NCBI GenBank assembly: GCA_016714085.1
Contig: JADJNW010000001.1
Coordinates: 124,001 to 188,000, forward strand
Direction of reading: 5' to 3'
Source: Saprospiraceae bacterium
Lineage (GTDB): Bacteria > Bacteroidota > Bacteroidia > Chitinophagales > Saprospiraceae
DNA length: 64,000 nucleotides
In this document: positions 1 to 9,041 of the stretch, in pieces
Position numbering within the stretch: position 1 is the first letter of the stretch
How the letters are laid out: the number at the start of each line of letters is the position of its first letter
The notes under the pieces: model-generated
Database searches by the model: none
Told to the model about the DNA's origin: nothing
Seen by the model: the letters and a program-made list of their open reading frames with translations, nothing else
Position numbers and translations under genes: made by a program

Positions 1-10
1 AACAAAGGAA

Positions 11-346
11 ATGGCATCGAATAAAGAATACGTAGAATTTGTGGTTGACCAAATAGAAAATGCTGGTCAGATTACATTCAAAAAAATGTTTGGAGAATAC
101 GGCATCTATGCTGACGGCAAACTGTTTGCGCTCGTATGCGATAACAAGCTGTTTATCAAACCAACAGAAGCGGGCAGGGCCTTTATTAAAGACCTTGTAG
201 AAGCACCTCCATACCCAGGCGCAAAGCCGAGTTTTCTTATTGGAGATCAATTAGAAGATCGGGATTGGATCAGTCATTTAGTAAGAATTAGCATTGAGGA
301 ACTTCCTGAACCAAAACCTAAAAAGAAGAAAAGTAAAGAAAAATGA
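11..346 (+). CDS. TfoX/Sxy N-terminal domain protein
   Basis: A 111-residue protein matching the stand-alone TfoX N-terminal domain. It opens with a helix, then KKMFGEYGIYADGKLFALV (residues 25-43), the strand-turn-strand core typical of the family, followed by KLFIKPTEAG and a PYPGAKPSF segment. The last dozen residues are Lys-rich. In gammaproteobacteria TfoX/Sxy controls competence genes with CRP, but single-domain versions like this one are widespread and their role is unknown, so I infer no competence function. It begins with an ATG ten bases into the window and its upstream neighbour is not visible. It ends about 90 bp before the convergent tadA gene. Confidence 0.85.
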   Translation: MASNKEYVEFVVDQIENAGQITFKKMFGEYGIYADGKLFALVCDNKLFIKPTEAGRAFIKDLVEAPPYPGAKPSFLIGDQLEDRDWISHLVRISIEELPEPKPKKKKSKEK

Positions 347-438
347 ATCGTAAAAATGCCTTGCGCAGAGGCGGGTTGAGATGATTTTATACGCTTTTCC
401 TTAGAAAAAGTACACGTCATATAGTGTATAGACGAGTA

Positions 439-885
439 TTAACGCTTCTGCTTAAAAAATGCCTTCATCAGCAGTCCGCAGTCTTCTGTTAAGACTCCGT
501 ATTCTATCTTCGTTTTTGGGTGTAATAAACCTTTGCCAAAGCGCATGAATCCTCGTTTTTCGTCTTCCGCGCCATAGACCAGGCGATCCAATTGCGCCCA
601 TGAGAGCGCGCCAGCGCACATGACGCAAGGCTCTAAAGTCACATACAGCGTGCAATCGTCCAGGTATTTGCTGCCCAGATAATTAGCGGCGGCGGTTAGC
701 GCGATGATTTCGGCGTGTGCGGTCACATCGTTGAGTTGCTCGGTTTGATTATGTCCACGAGCAATAATTTGGTTATTGCAAACGACAATAGCGCCCACCG
801 GCACTTCGCCCAATTCATAAGCTTTTTCAGCTTCTTTGAGGGCTTGTTTCATAAAATGTTCATCAGAAAAAACAGAAAGCATCAT
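439..885 (-). CDS. tadA: tRNA-specific adenosine(34) deaminase
   Basis: Deaminates A34 to inosine in tRNA anticodons, in the cytoplasm. The 148-residue cytidine-deaminase fold has the zinc site HAE (H57, E59) and PCVMC (C87, C90), plus the family signature EVPVGAIVV at residues 27-35. Length fits TadA. ATG codons at residues 1, 2 and 12 are all possible starts; an early one is preferred because the first helix would otherwise be cut. It is divergent from guaB, and the shared 100-bp spacer is occupied by a large hairpin. A guanine deaminase is the main alternative, but the N-terminal signature and short length favour TadA. Confidence 0.93.
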   Translation of the reverse strand: MMLSVFSDEHFMKQALKEAEKAYELGEVPVGAIVVCNNQIIARGHNQTEQLNDVTAHAEIIALTAAANYLGSKYLDDCTLYVTLEPCVMCAGALSWAQLDRLVYGAEDEKRGFMRFGKGLLHPKTKIEYGVLTEDCGLLMKAFFKQKR

Positions 886-891
886 AATGCA

Positions 892-966
892 AAAGTACGA
901 AGTTGGAAGTACGAAGTACGGAGAATTTCTAAAAAATCGTACTTCGTACTTCGTACTTCATACTTC
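892..966. repeat. Intergenic hairpin built from GTACGAAGT words
   Basis: The left arm has three copies of an AAGTACGAAGT-like word. The right arm has the reverse complement repeated (CGTACTTCGTACTTC). The arms are separated by about 13 AT-rich bases and could fold into a stem of about 30 bp. It lies directly upstream of the guaB -7 box, between divergent tadA and guaB. It is one of several locally repetitive spacers in the window. Confidence 0.75.
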
Positions 967-972
967 TCTCCC

Positions 973-980
973 TATCTTTG
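973..980 (+). promoter_or_regulatory. guaB -7 box, TATCTTTG
   Basis: An exact match to the Bacteroidota sigma-A -7 consensus TAnnTTTG, ending three bases before the guaB ATG at 984. With the usual start 5-7 bases downstream of the box, transcription would begin at or within a few bases of the start codon, implying a nearly leaderless mRNA. Confidence 0.6.
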
Positions 981-983
981 CAC

Positions 984-2462
984 ATGGAAACACAAAAAAT
1001 ACCACAGAATAAAGTTTGGGAAGATGCGCTGACTTTTGACGACGTGCTGCTGCTCCCTGCCTACTCAGAAGTTTTACCCCGCGAAGTCGATACTTCTTCA
1101 CAATTAACACGCGAATTAAGGTTGAATATTCCGGTTGTTTCGGCGGCGATGGATACCGTAACCGAGAGCAAATTGGCGATTGCTATTGCACGGCAGGGCG
1201 GTATTGGCATTATTCATAAAAACATGAGCATTGAAAAGCAAGCGGAGCAGGTGCGTTTTGTGAAACGCTCAGAAAGCGGCATGATCATTGACCCCGTTAC
1301 CTTGAGGGACGATGCTACCGTGCGCGATGCACTCAAGCTCATGGAAGAATTTAAGATTGGCGGCATTCCGATTGTCAATGCTGAAAACAAATTGATTGGA
1401 ATTCTGACCAACCGCGACCTGCGTTTTGAACCGCGTAACAATCGCCCTGTACGGGAATTGATGACCAAAGAAAATCTGGTGACCGCTCCGGCAGGCACAA
1501 CGCTTAGTCAGGCACGAGATATTTTACAAGGCTATAAAATTGAAAAGCTACCCGTTGTTGATCAGGACAATACACTTGTGGGTTTAATTACCTATAAGGA
1601 TATTATGAAGGTGCAAAATTACCCCAATTCCTGTAAAGATGCTTTTGGGCGCTTGGTAGTGGGTGCAGCGGTAGGCGTCACGCGGGATATGTTTGATCGT
1701 GTAGAAGCACTCATGAAAGTGAGTGTGGATGTAGTTTGTGTTGATACGGCGCACGGGCACTCGATGGGCGTGTTGCAAGCCATTAAAGAAATCAAGAAAA
1801 AATTCCCGGATTTACAAATAGTAGGCGGCAATGTTGCTACGGGCGATGGCGCGAAGGCCTTGGTGGAAGCAGGCGTTGATGGCGTGAAAGTAGGCGTTGG
1901 GCCTGGAAGTATTTGTACCACACGGGTCGTGGCGGGTGTCGGTGTACCACAGTTGACAGCGATTATGCAAGCGGCTTATGCGATCAAAGATACAGGTGTG
2001 CCGGTCATTGGCGATGGTGGCATTCGTTACACGGGTGATATTGTAAAGGCTTTGGCGGCCGGGGCGCACACGATTATGGCGGGCAGTTTGTTTGCAGGCG
2101 TTGACGAGTCACCCGGAGAGACTATTATTTTTGAGGGTCGAAAATTTAAAGTCTATCGTGGTATGGGTTCACTCGGCGCGATGCAGGAAGGCTCGAAAGA
2201 TCGATATTTCCAGGATGTAGAAGACGATATTAAAAAACTTGTACCCGAAGGAATCGAAGGACGCGTACCATTCAAAGGCACTTTGGCGGAGGTGATGGTA
2301 CAGTATATCGGTGGTTTGCGCGCGGGGATGGGTTATTGTGGTGCGCATACGATTGCAGATTTGCAGGAAGCACAGTTTGTGAAAATTACTAATTCCGGTA
2401 TTCGTGAGAGCCATCCGCATAATATTACCATTACAAAAGAAGCACCGAATTATTCACGTTAA
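984..2462 (+). CDS. guaB: IMP dehydrogenase
   Basis: Oxidises IMP to XMP with NAD+, the committed step of GMP synthesis. The ~492-residue protein has ALTFDDVLLLPAYS near the N-terminus, two tandem CBS domains (about residues 95-210) inserted in the TIM barrel, the catalytic loop GPGSICTTR with Cys at about 311, and the flap motif YRGMGSLGAM. Length is normal. I chose ATG 984; an upstream TTG overlaps the -7 box and would be non-coding. It stands alone, with about 125 bp of AT-rich spacer before the next gene. No frameshift was seen. Confidence 0.97.
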   Translation: METQKIPQNKVWEDALTFDDVLLLPAYSEVLPREVDTSSQLTRELRLNIPVVSAAMDTVTESKLAIAIARQGGIGIIHKNMSIEKQAEQVRFVKRSESGMIIDPVTLRDDATVRDALKLMEEFKIGGIPIVNAENKLIGILTNRDLRFEPRNNRPVRELMTKENLVTAPAGTTLSQARDILQGYKIEKLPVVDQDNTLVGLITYKDIMKVQNYPNSCKDAFGRLVVGAAVGVTRDMFDRVEALMKVSVDVVCVDTAHGHSMGVLQAIKEIKKKFPDLQIVGGNVATGDGAKALVEAGVDGVKVGVGPGSICTTRVVAGVGVPQLTAIMQAAYAIKDTGVPVIGDGGIRYTGDIVKALAAGAHTIMAGSLFAGVDESPGETIIFEGRKFKVYRGMGSLGAMQEGSKDRYFQDVEDDIKKLVPEGIEGRVPFKGTLAEVMVQYIGGLRAGMGYCGAHTIADLQEAQFVKITNSGIRESHPHNITITKEAPNYSR

Positions 2463-2587
2463 TTCATTTTTATTTACTATTTGTAATAGTGTGCTGATTA
2501 TTATGATATTTATGATTAAAATTAATTTTAGAATGTAATAAATCTTCATCGTCATAACAAATCAGTGTACCATTTATTTATTATAAA

Positions 2588-3193
2588 ATGCTATTAGAAA
2601 AAGAATTCTACCTCCGCGATGATGTTGTGACAATCGCCAAGGATTTATTGGGAAAATTTTTAATTACCGAATTTGATGGACAAAGAACGGTTGGCAAAAT
2701 CGTCGAAACCGAAGCTTACCGCGCCCCCGAAGACAAAGCCAGCCATGCTTACGGTTACCGTCGAACGCCGCGCACAGAAGTGATGTATGCAACCGGTGGC
2801 ACGGCGTATGTGTATTTGATTTATGGAATGTATCATTTGTTTAATGTGGTGACTAATGAAAAGGATATTCCCCATGCAGTATTAATTCGAGCTATCGAAC
2901 CGATAGAAAATACAGAATTGATGCTGCTGCGACGCAGTATGGAAGCATTGAAGCCACAATTAACAGCAGGACCGGGCGTTTTGTCTATTGCAATGGGAAT
3001 TACCACGAATCATTCGGGTATCAATTTACTTGAGCAGGACAGCTTGATTAGAATTGAGGATAGAGGAACGAGGGTTGAAGCGCAAGAGATTATTGCCAGC
3101 CCGAGAGTAGGCGTAGCATCTTCGCAAGAATGGGCGCCAATTCCCTGGCGTTTTCGTATAAAGGATTCTAAATGGACAAGTAAAGCTAAATAA
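2588..3193 (+). CDS. DNA-3-methyladenine glycosylase (AAG/MPG family)
   Basis: Removes alkylated purines, starting base-excision repair. The 201-residue single domain shows the family order LLGKFLIT, then KIVETEAYRAPEDKASHAY (with the catalytic Glu of the VETEAY motif), then VYLIYGMYHLFNVV with the base-flipping Tyr region, and AGPGVLSIAMGI. Length fits bacterial MPG. The next gene starts 4 bp after its stop, so the two are probably co-transcribed although unrelated in function. Confidence 0.93.
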   Translation: MLLEKEFYLRDDVVTIAKDLLGKFLITEFDGQRTVGKIVETEAYRAPEDKASHAYGYRRTPRTEVMYATGGTAYVYLIYGMYHLFNVVTNEKDIPHAVLIRAIEPIENTELMLLRRSMEALKPQLTAGPGVLSIAMGITTNHSGINLLEQDSLIRIEDRGTRVEAQEIIASPRVGVASSQEWAPIPWRFRIKDSKWTSKAK

Positions 3194-3197
3194 AGAC

Positions 3198-4478
3198 ATG
3201 AAACATTTATTATTATTACTTTTTTTATTTACAAGCTATGTAATTATTGCGCAAGATCAAAATCTCCGTTACGAAGATTATATTTATAAAAATAATATAA
3301 AAACCGTTCAGTTTCATGTAGATGGCTTGTTCACAAGTTATCCGATCATAGAATTGGGTTCTCCAAGTGCTTTATTATTTTCTTTTGATGATATTGATGG
3401 TGATACTAAAAATTATACTTATACGATTGTGCATTGCGATATGAATTGGCAACCCTCCAATCTCGCAGAAATGGAATATCTGGATGGGTTTATTGAAGAA
3501 TGGTTGGATCGGTTTCAATTTTCTTTTACCGCGATTAATCCTTATACGCATTACTGGTTGTACCTGCCCAATGCCAAAATGAATTGGCTTAAATCGGGTA
3601 ATTATCTTTTGAAAGTGTATGAAAATGAAGGGGATAAGACATTGGCAATCACCCGCCGATTCACGGTGGTAGAACCTTTGTTGCGAATATTACCTCAAAT
3701 GATGCGTCCGGCTGCGCCAAGTAAGCAACGCACGCATCAAGAAATTGATTTTATAGCTGAGAATATTAGCAAAACTGAAATCCGTCGGCCTTTGCAAGAG
3801 CTAAAAGCAGTGATTCTTCAAAATGGGCGCTGGGATAGTGCAATCAAAGATATGCCGCCTTATTTTGTGCGCAATAATCAATTTATCTTTGATTATCAGG
3901 ATCGCATTTCGTTTCCCGCAGGCAAGGAATTTCGGGATTTAGACTTGCGCAGCTTGCGTTTTCGCTCAGAAAATATAGCCTTGATCGAGCGTTTTGATGG
4001 AAATTATGAAGTGACTTTGCTGAAAGATTTAAAAAGGGCTACTGATTCTTATTTTCAACAGCAAGACATCAATGGGCAATTCGTAATTGAGAGTTTCGAC
4101 CAGGATTCTTTAGATCATAACCTGTCTAATGATTATGCTAATGTGCTTTTCAATTTGTATAGCCCGGAGCCGCTTTATGATTATGATGTTTATGTTTATG
4201 GCGAACTGAGTGATTGGCATCTGGATGAGCGATTTAAAATGATTTACAATCCTGCTGTTAATGGTTATGTCGGAAAAATAAGACTCAAACAAGGATATTA
4301 CGAATATGCTTACGCTGTAGCACCTCGAAATGGTAAAGATCGCACACCAAACCTCACCGAAATAGAAGGAAACTGGCACGAAACCGAAAACCATTACACC
4401 ATTTTTATTTATTATCGCCCTTTTGGCGAGCGCTACGACCGCGTTATTGGCGTGATTAACTTCACTTCTAATTTTTAA
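3198..4478 (+). CDS. Type IX secretion system plug protein (former DUF5103)
   Basis: A 426-residue secreted protein with a signal peptide (about residues 1-18, ending IIAQ). It carries the conserved opening NNIKTVQFHVDG and the core TYTIVHCDMNWQPSNL, then PYTHYWLYLPN, and a C-terminal region with YDYDVYVYGELSDWH. This is the pattern of the family now called T9SS plug. In Flavobacterium the Plug protein binds the periplasmic side of the SprA translocon and closes the pore when no cargo is present. Its presence supports an active T9SS, consistent with sorting-tail proteins elsewhere in the window. The start ATG lies 4 bp after the glycosylase stop. Confidence 0.85.
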   Translation: MKHLLLLLFLFTSYVIIAQDQNLRYEDYIYKNNIKTVQFHVDGLFTSYPIIELGSPSALLFSFDDIDGDTKNYTYTIVHCDMNWQPSNLAEMEYLDGFIEEWLDRFQFSFTAINPYTHYWLYLPNAKMNWLKSGNYLLKVYENEGDKTLAITRRFTVVEPLLRILPQMMRPAAPSKQRTHQEIDFIAENISKTEIRRPLQELKAVILQNGRWDSAIKDMPPYFVRNNQFIFDYQDRISFPAGKEFRDLDLRSLRFRSENIALIERFDGNYEVTLLKDLKRATDSYFQQQDINGQFVIESFDQDSLDHNLSNDYANVLFNLYSPEPLYDYDVYVYGELSDWHLDERFKMIYNPAVNGYVGKIRLKQGYYEYAYAVAPRNGKDRTPNLTEIEGNWHETENHYTIFIYYRPFGERYDRVIGVINFTSNF

Positions 4479-4491
4479 GCTCGGGTGAAAG

Positions 4492-4522
4492 TTGCGGTGT
4501 ACGCAAAATCTTTGTATTTTTG
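4492..4522 (+). promoter_or_regulatory. Promoter for the TolC-adaptor operon
   Basis: TTG at 4492-4494 and TATTTTTG at 4515-4522 (TAnnTTTG) with about 20 bp between them, matching the Bacteroidota -33/-7 promoter. This leaves an untranslated leader of about 210 nt before the TolC gene. I saw no named riboswitch in that leader, only short possible stems. Confidence 0.6.
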
Positions 4523-4739
4523 TAACTCATTTGAAAAACACAATTCAACTCTCCCTATCGTATAAGTCTTATTGGGTGATGCCAATTGTATGGCAGACTG
4601 TCACCTTCGTCGGACGAGATAAGTGATTTTCACACCTGAAATAGGGGCTTTTATCCGATTTAAACCTCTTTTAATAGAAATAATTCGTCTATATGCGAAT
4701 GGCTTATTTTTTTTGTAACCGTTAAAAATCATAACGTTT

Positions 4740-6164
4740 ATGTTTCGTAGAAATCTACTTTCGACTCTAATCCTTCTCTTATTTGTAGGAGCACTGTCGG
4801 CGCAGGATTCTTGGTCATTACAGCAATGCTTGGAATACGCCCGTCAAAATAATATATCTGTAAAACAAGCGCAGGCGACGATTCAGTCAAATGAACTAAG
4901 CTTGAAACAAAGCCAATTCAATCGCTTGCCAAGTGTGAATGCTAATGCTTCCTATGGAAGAAACTTTGGTCTTTCCTTGGATTACCTGACCAACTCTTTC
5001 CAAAATCAAAGTAGTGGGTATAGCAGTATTGGTGCAAGTGCAGGGGTGACTGTTTTTGCTGGCAATCAGATCAATAACGGCATCAAACAAAATAAAATGT
5101 TGCTCGAAGCCTCTAAACTAGATGCATCTAGCACGGTCAATACCTTGGCATTGAACGTAGCAACGGCTTATCTCAATATTTTGCTTGGTGAAGAACAACT
5201 AGCAAATGCTCGTAAGCAGTTGGAATTAACGCAAGCACAGTTGGATCAGATTGATCGCTTGATCCGCGCCGGCTCACGCCCTGAAAATGAGCGCTATGAT
5301 CTATTGGCACAGATTGCGCGCAACGAGCAAACGATTATCGATGCTGAGAATACAATTTCTATCGGCTACTTGAATCTCAAACAGTTGATGAATGTAGATC
5401 AGAATACCGATATTCGCATTCAACGCCCGGAGGTGAACGCTCCAACCGAGAATCCTGATGAATTTGTTTTGAATGAAGTCTATACTTCCGCATTGGGTAC
5501 GCAGCCTCAAATAAGAGCGACCGATCTTCGTCTCGAAGGGGCACAAGTGGGCGTGGATCTCGCCAGAGGAGCGCTTTATCCAACCCTTTCTATTTTTGGT
5601 AACTTGGATACACGTTATTCTACAGAAGGTAGGAGAATCGTAGATACCCGTATCCAACGTGCCGAGCAGACGATTTATTTGGACGATGTACCTTATACTT
5701 TTGGAGTAGATCAAGAGGTAAATGTTTTTGATAACAACCCATACTTCGATCAATTGCGCGAAAATTTTGGTCAAAGTTTTGGTGTAAGTCTGCGAATTCC
5801 GATTTTCAATAACTTGCAAAATGTAATCGGGGTGCAAAGAGCGCAAGTGACCGTATTAACTACAGAAGTACAAAATCAACAGGTGCGTCAGCAATTAAAA
5901 ACCGATATTCAACAGGCAATTGCTAGCGCCCGCGCTGCTAAGCGTTCTTACGATGCTGCGTTGCGTTCTGTTGATGCTTCTCAGATTGCTTTTGATAATG
6001 CTCAAACGCGTTTTGAACTTGGAGCGCTTAATACGTTTGATTATACAACAGCGCGTAATAATCTCGATCAGGCACAAATCAGTTTGATTCGAGCGAAATA
6101 TCAGTACTTCTTTAATGTGAAAGTGGTGGAATTTTATCTTGGAAGAGAAATAAAGATTGATTAA
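4740..6164 (+). CDS. TolC-family outer-membrane efflux channel
   Basis: A 474-residue channel with a signal peptide (MFRRNLLSTLILLLFVGALSAQ) followed by WSLQQCLEYARQNN, the conserved first helix of TolC proteins. It has two repeats of long coiled-coil helices rich in Ala, Gln and Asn, and the second-repeat signature RFELGALNTFDYTTARNNLDQAQ near residue 435. It would form the trimeric outer-membrane duct for a tripartite exporter. It is followed by a periplasmic adaptor 113 bp downstream, with a hairpin in the gap. The third component, an inner-membrane pump, is not encoded nearby. Confidence 0.93.
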   Translation: MFRRNLLSTLILLLFVGALSAQDSWSLQQCLEYARQNNISVKQAQATIQSNELSLKQSQFNRLPSVNANASYGRNFGLSLDYLTNSFQNQSSGYSSIGASAGVTVFAGNQINNGIKQNKMLLEASKLDASSTVNTLALNVATAYLNILLGEEQLANARKQLELTQAQLDQIDRLIRAGSRPENERYDLLAQIARNEQTIIDAENTISIGYLNLKQLMNVDQNTDIRIQRPEVNAPTENPDEFVLNEVYTSALGTQPQIRATDLRLEGAQVGVDLARGALYPTLSIFGNLDTRYSTEGRRIVDTRIQRAEQTIYLDDVPYTFGVDQEVNVFDNNPYFDQLRENFGQSFGVSLRIPIFNNLQNVIGVQRAQVTVLTTEVQNQQVRQQLKTDIQQAIASARAAKRSYDAALRSVDASQIAFDNAQTRFELGALNTFDYTTARNNLDQAQISLIRAKYQYFFNVKVVEFYLGREIKID

Positions 6165-6170
6165 AGCATT

Positions 6171-6238
6171 TTGTTATCGGTTATCGGGTGTTAGGTTTTA
6201 TGAACTTATAGCAATCGATAACTGATAACCAACAATAA
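6171..6238. repeat. Intergenic inverted repeat of GGTTATC words
   Basis: TTGTTATCGGTTATCGG on the left and CGATAACTGATAACCAACAA on the right form an imperfect stem with internal word repetition. It lies between the TolC and adaptor genes. Its right arm closely resembles the right arm of the element at 58829-58890 (GATAA-TGATAACCAA). Confidence 0.65.
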
Positions 6239-6277
6239 TAGTCCTTCAATTGAGAAAAACTTCAAATTCAACAAACA

Positions 6278-7712
6278 ATGGCAAAACGAAAGCGCAATAA
6301 TTGGCTAATAATTGGTTTGGTGGGCCTCATTGCGGTCTTGGTAACGGTGGCGGTTATTAAGCAACAATCTAAACCAAAAGGCGAATTGGTGGATGTGGAA
6401 AAAGTGACGCGTCGCATCATTACTGAAAAAGTAGCTGCTAGTGGCAAGGTCTTCCCTCAAACGGAAGTAAAAATCAGTTCCGATGTGTCGGGTGAGGTAG
6501 TCGAGTTGTATGTAGAAGAAGGCGACTCGGTGGTAACTGGTCAACTTTTGGCAAAAATTGATCCTGATGCTTACCAATCGCAAGTAGAACGTGGCGTAGC
6601 GGGTGTCAATAGCTCAAAAGCACAATTGGCAAATTCGCGTTCGCAAATCGAACAACTTCGAGCTCAAAAAGAAAATATTGCTGCTCAACTCAAAAATGCG
6701 CGTGAAATTCACCAACGCAATGAGAAGTTGAAAAAGGAAGGCGTCATTTCACAAGCGGATTACGATCAATCCCTATCCAATCTTCAAGGATTGGAAGCTA
6801 ATTTGCGCTCTGCGGATGCCAATATCAAAGCCTCTCAGGAAAGCGCCAAAGCTGCTGAATTCCAGGTACAAAGCGCGGAAGCTTCGCTTAAAGAATTGCG
6901 TACAAGTTTGCGCCGAACCACTATCTATGCGCCCTCTGGCGGTATTATTTCTAAATTGAATATCGAACAAGGGGAACGCGTAGTAGGTACCATTCAGATG
7001 GCAGGTACAGAGATGATGCGCATTGCCAATTTGAACGCCATGGAAGTGCGGGTGGATGTGAGCGAAAACGACGTGCCTCGCGTAGCCATCGGCGATGAAG
7101 TGGATATCGAAGTTGATGCCTATATTGGGCGTATTTTCAAAGGGCGAGTTACTCAAATTGCTCGTTCTTCCACCAGCGTGGGAACAACCGCAGCACTAAC
7201 CAGCGATCAGGTAACGAATTTTGAGGTACGTATCAGCATCGAACCTGATTCTTACCAGGATTTAGTTACTCAAACCAAGACTTATCCATTCCTGCCCGGA
7301 ATGTCAGCATCGGTTGAAATTAATACCGAAACCGTCAAGGATGCTATCAGCGTGCCTATTCAAGCCGTAACTACGCGCGAGCGCGATGAGGCTAAGCGCA
7401 AGAAAGCTACCGCTGCTAATAATACCGAAGCCAATCAAGATGATGAAGGTCAAGCAGTTACTACATCCAATACAGACAAACCTGCGGATGAGGACTTAAT
7501 GGAAATTGTATTTGTCGTTTCCGCTGATACGGTGAAAATGGTGGAGGTCAAAACCGGCATTCAAAATGATACGTATATTCATGTAACTTCTGGTTTGCAA
7601 GAAGGACAAGAAATTGTCACAGGGCCCTTACACTGCGGTTTCCAGAAAACTGGAGCAAGGTGATCGCATTCAGCGAAACAAGAAAGAAGAAGAAGATAAA
7701 AAGAAGAATTAA
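6278..7712 (+). CDS. Efflux periplasmic adaptor subunit (HlyD/MacA type), frameshifted near its end
   Basis: Membrane-fusion protein with one N-terminal membrane helix (WLIIGLVGLIAVLVTVAVI, residues 9-27). A lipoyl half follows (EKVAASGKVFPQTEVKISSDVSGEVVELYVEEGDSV), then a long alpha-hairpin (about 110-205), the second lipoyl half and beta-barrel domains. It would link an inner-membrane pump to the TolC channel just upstream. In the reading frame from the start, translation stops at 7663 after an alien tail (LHCGFQKTGAR). Dropping one C from the GGGCCC at 7622-7627 restores TAVSRKLEQGDRIQ and a Lys/Glu-rich tail ending at 7712. The indel is a likely sequencing error or a recent mutation. Confidence 0.88.
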
Positions 7713-7744
7713 TAAGATTTGATTTTTATTAAAGCTTTATAAAC

Positions 7745-7790
7745 AAAGGTGTTCAGGTGTGCGTTTCTACCCTGAACACCTTTTTATTTT
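7745..7790 (+). terminator. Intrinsic terminator after the TolC-adaptor operon
   Basis: AAAGGTGTTCAGG at 7745-7757 pairs perfectly with CCTGAACACCTTT at 7771-7783, followed by TTTTTATTTT. It closes the efflux operon right after the adaptor gene, so no permease is co-transcribed. It also rules out GTG/ATG starts at 7759 or earlier for the next gene. Confidence 0.9.
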
Positions 7791-7809
7791 ATCAAATAGC
7801 CATCAAATT

Positions 7810-8418
7810 TTGAATACCCTTCTCATTTTTATTAAAAATCCTGAACTCGGAAAAGTAAAAACGCGCATTGCGCAAACCGCTGGAAATGAGCGCGCTCTGG
7901 AAATTTATCTCAAACTTTTGCGGCATACGCGCGAAGTTTCGCTTCAAGTGGATGCACGTCGGGTGCTGTTTTATAGCGATTTTATTGACGAAGGAGATGA
8001 TTGGTCTTCCCAGGATTTCCAGAAAATGGTGCAGCATGGCTCCGATCTGGGTGAACGAATGAGCAATGCTTTTTTGCTGGGATTGATTGGCCCTGACGAT
8101 AAAGCCGTGATCATTGGCAGCGATTGCTCTTTGCTCACTGCTGATATAGTGGAAACGGCTTTCGCCAAATTGAATGACTACCCTTTTGTGATAGGCCCTG
8201 CGACCGATGGCGGTTATTATTTACTTGGAATGAATAAACACAATTCCGGGATTTTCAAAGAAATTGAATGGAGTACGGAATCCGTTTTTTCAGAAACGAT
8301 AAAAAAAATAGAAGCCTCGGACTCCAAGTATTTTCTATTACCCGAGCTACCAGATATTGATTATGAATCGGATTGGGAGCAATATGGCTGGGAGATAAAG
8401 GAGACTAAGGGACTTTGA
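7810..8418 (+). CDS. DUF2064 / TIGR04282-type GT-A nucleotidyl- or glycosyltransferase
   Basis: About 202 residues with the GT-A Rossmann-like start LLIFIKNPELGKVKTRIA, then GSDCSLLTADIV (metal-binding acidic motif) near residue 100, GPATDGGYYLLG and a C-terminal LPDIDYESD motif. The family is called glycosyltransferase A-like; one branch takes part in arsenosugar biosynthesis, but substrate specificity cannot be read from sequence. I chose the in-frame TTG at 7810 because it immediately precedes the conserved N-terminal strand and because sequence further upstream is a terminator hairpin. It stands alone, convergent with the next gene. Confidence 0.85.
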   Translation: MNTLLIFIKNPELGKVKTRIAQTAGNERALEIYLKLLRHTREVSLQVDARRVLFYSDFIDEGDDWSSQDFQKMVQHGSDLGERMSNAFLLGLIGPDDKAVIIGSDCSLLTADIVETAFAKLNDYPFVIGPATDGGYYLLGMNKHNSGIFKEIEWSTESVFSETIKKIEASDSKYFLLPELPDIDYESDWEQYGWEIKETKGL

Positions 8419-8439
8419 GATTTAGAGACCTGGAGAATA

Positions 8440-8892
8440 TCAAGGCTTTAAAGTTTTTACTTTTTGCAATTTGATGCGGCCGCGCGCTCGTTTTTCGTAC
8501 ATCGGAGAATCGACAATTTCCTGCCAATAGCCTTCTAATGCTGTTTCCCAAATGCTACGCTTGTATAATAACTGGTATTTTCTATAAAATGGCGGCATAA
8601 GCTCCGAGCCTTCCGCAGGCATAAATGATGTATCGGATAAGTAAATAGAAAGATCCCCATATAATACACCTCGAATTTCCATTTCAATCACTTCATCCTT
8701 GCTCAGGAAAACGTACGAGCGTCCCTTGAGACTTGTGCCATCATACTGTAGCCACATTTGGAAGCGATAACTTTCCTCAGAATAAATACCACCGTAGGTC
8801 AATTCGCCTTCCCATAAACCGTCGTATCTGCTTTGTGCCGACAAGAAAACATTGCAAAACAAGGTGAAAGTCAGGAGTATATATCGATTCAT
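8440..8892 (-). CDS. Hypothetical secreted protein
   Basis: About 150 residues after choosing the internal ATG (MNRYILLTFTLFCNVFLSAQ), which gives a clean signal peptide cleaved after SAQ. The mature part begins SRYDGLWEGELTYGG, followed by alternating strands (FQMWLQYDGTSLKGRSYV, EMEIRGVLYGD). This resembles small beta-rich lipocalin-like periplasmic proteins of Bacteroidota that start with a DG.WEG motif. No catalytic motif is visible and the function is unknown. It lies 22 bp from the convergent DUF2064 gene. Confidence 0.7.
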   Translation of the reverse strand: MNRYILLTFTLFCNVFLSAQSRYDGLWEGELTYGGIYSEESYRFQMWLQYDGTSLKGRSYVFLSKDEVIEMEIRGVLYGDLSIYLSDTSFMPAEGSELMPPFYRKYQLLYKRSIWETALEGYWQEIVDSPMYEKRARGRIKLQKVKTLKP

Positions 8893-9041
8893 TGGCAAAA
8901 TGGTTTTTCGCATATTTTTTCAAATTGCAATATAAAATAACGCCGCCTCCTCGGCAATAGATGCACAAAAAGGAAGTTTTGGTGAGTAAGAGACATTTTT
9001 TTATGATTAATTTTTTATTATATAACCGAAGGGATTTATTA

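Noticed and set aside
715..1032. Plus-strand frame of 105 codons overlapping tadA and the guaB start
   Set aside because: It runs antisense through tadA and through the guaB promoter hairpin, with no family resemblance.
5301..5846. Minus-strand frame of 181 codons inside the TolC gene
   Set aside because: Antisense shadow of a well-supported gene, with no recognisable motif or start signal.
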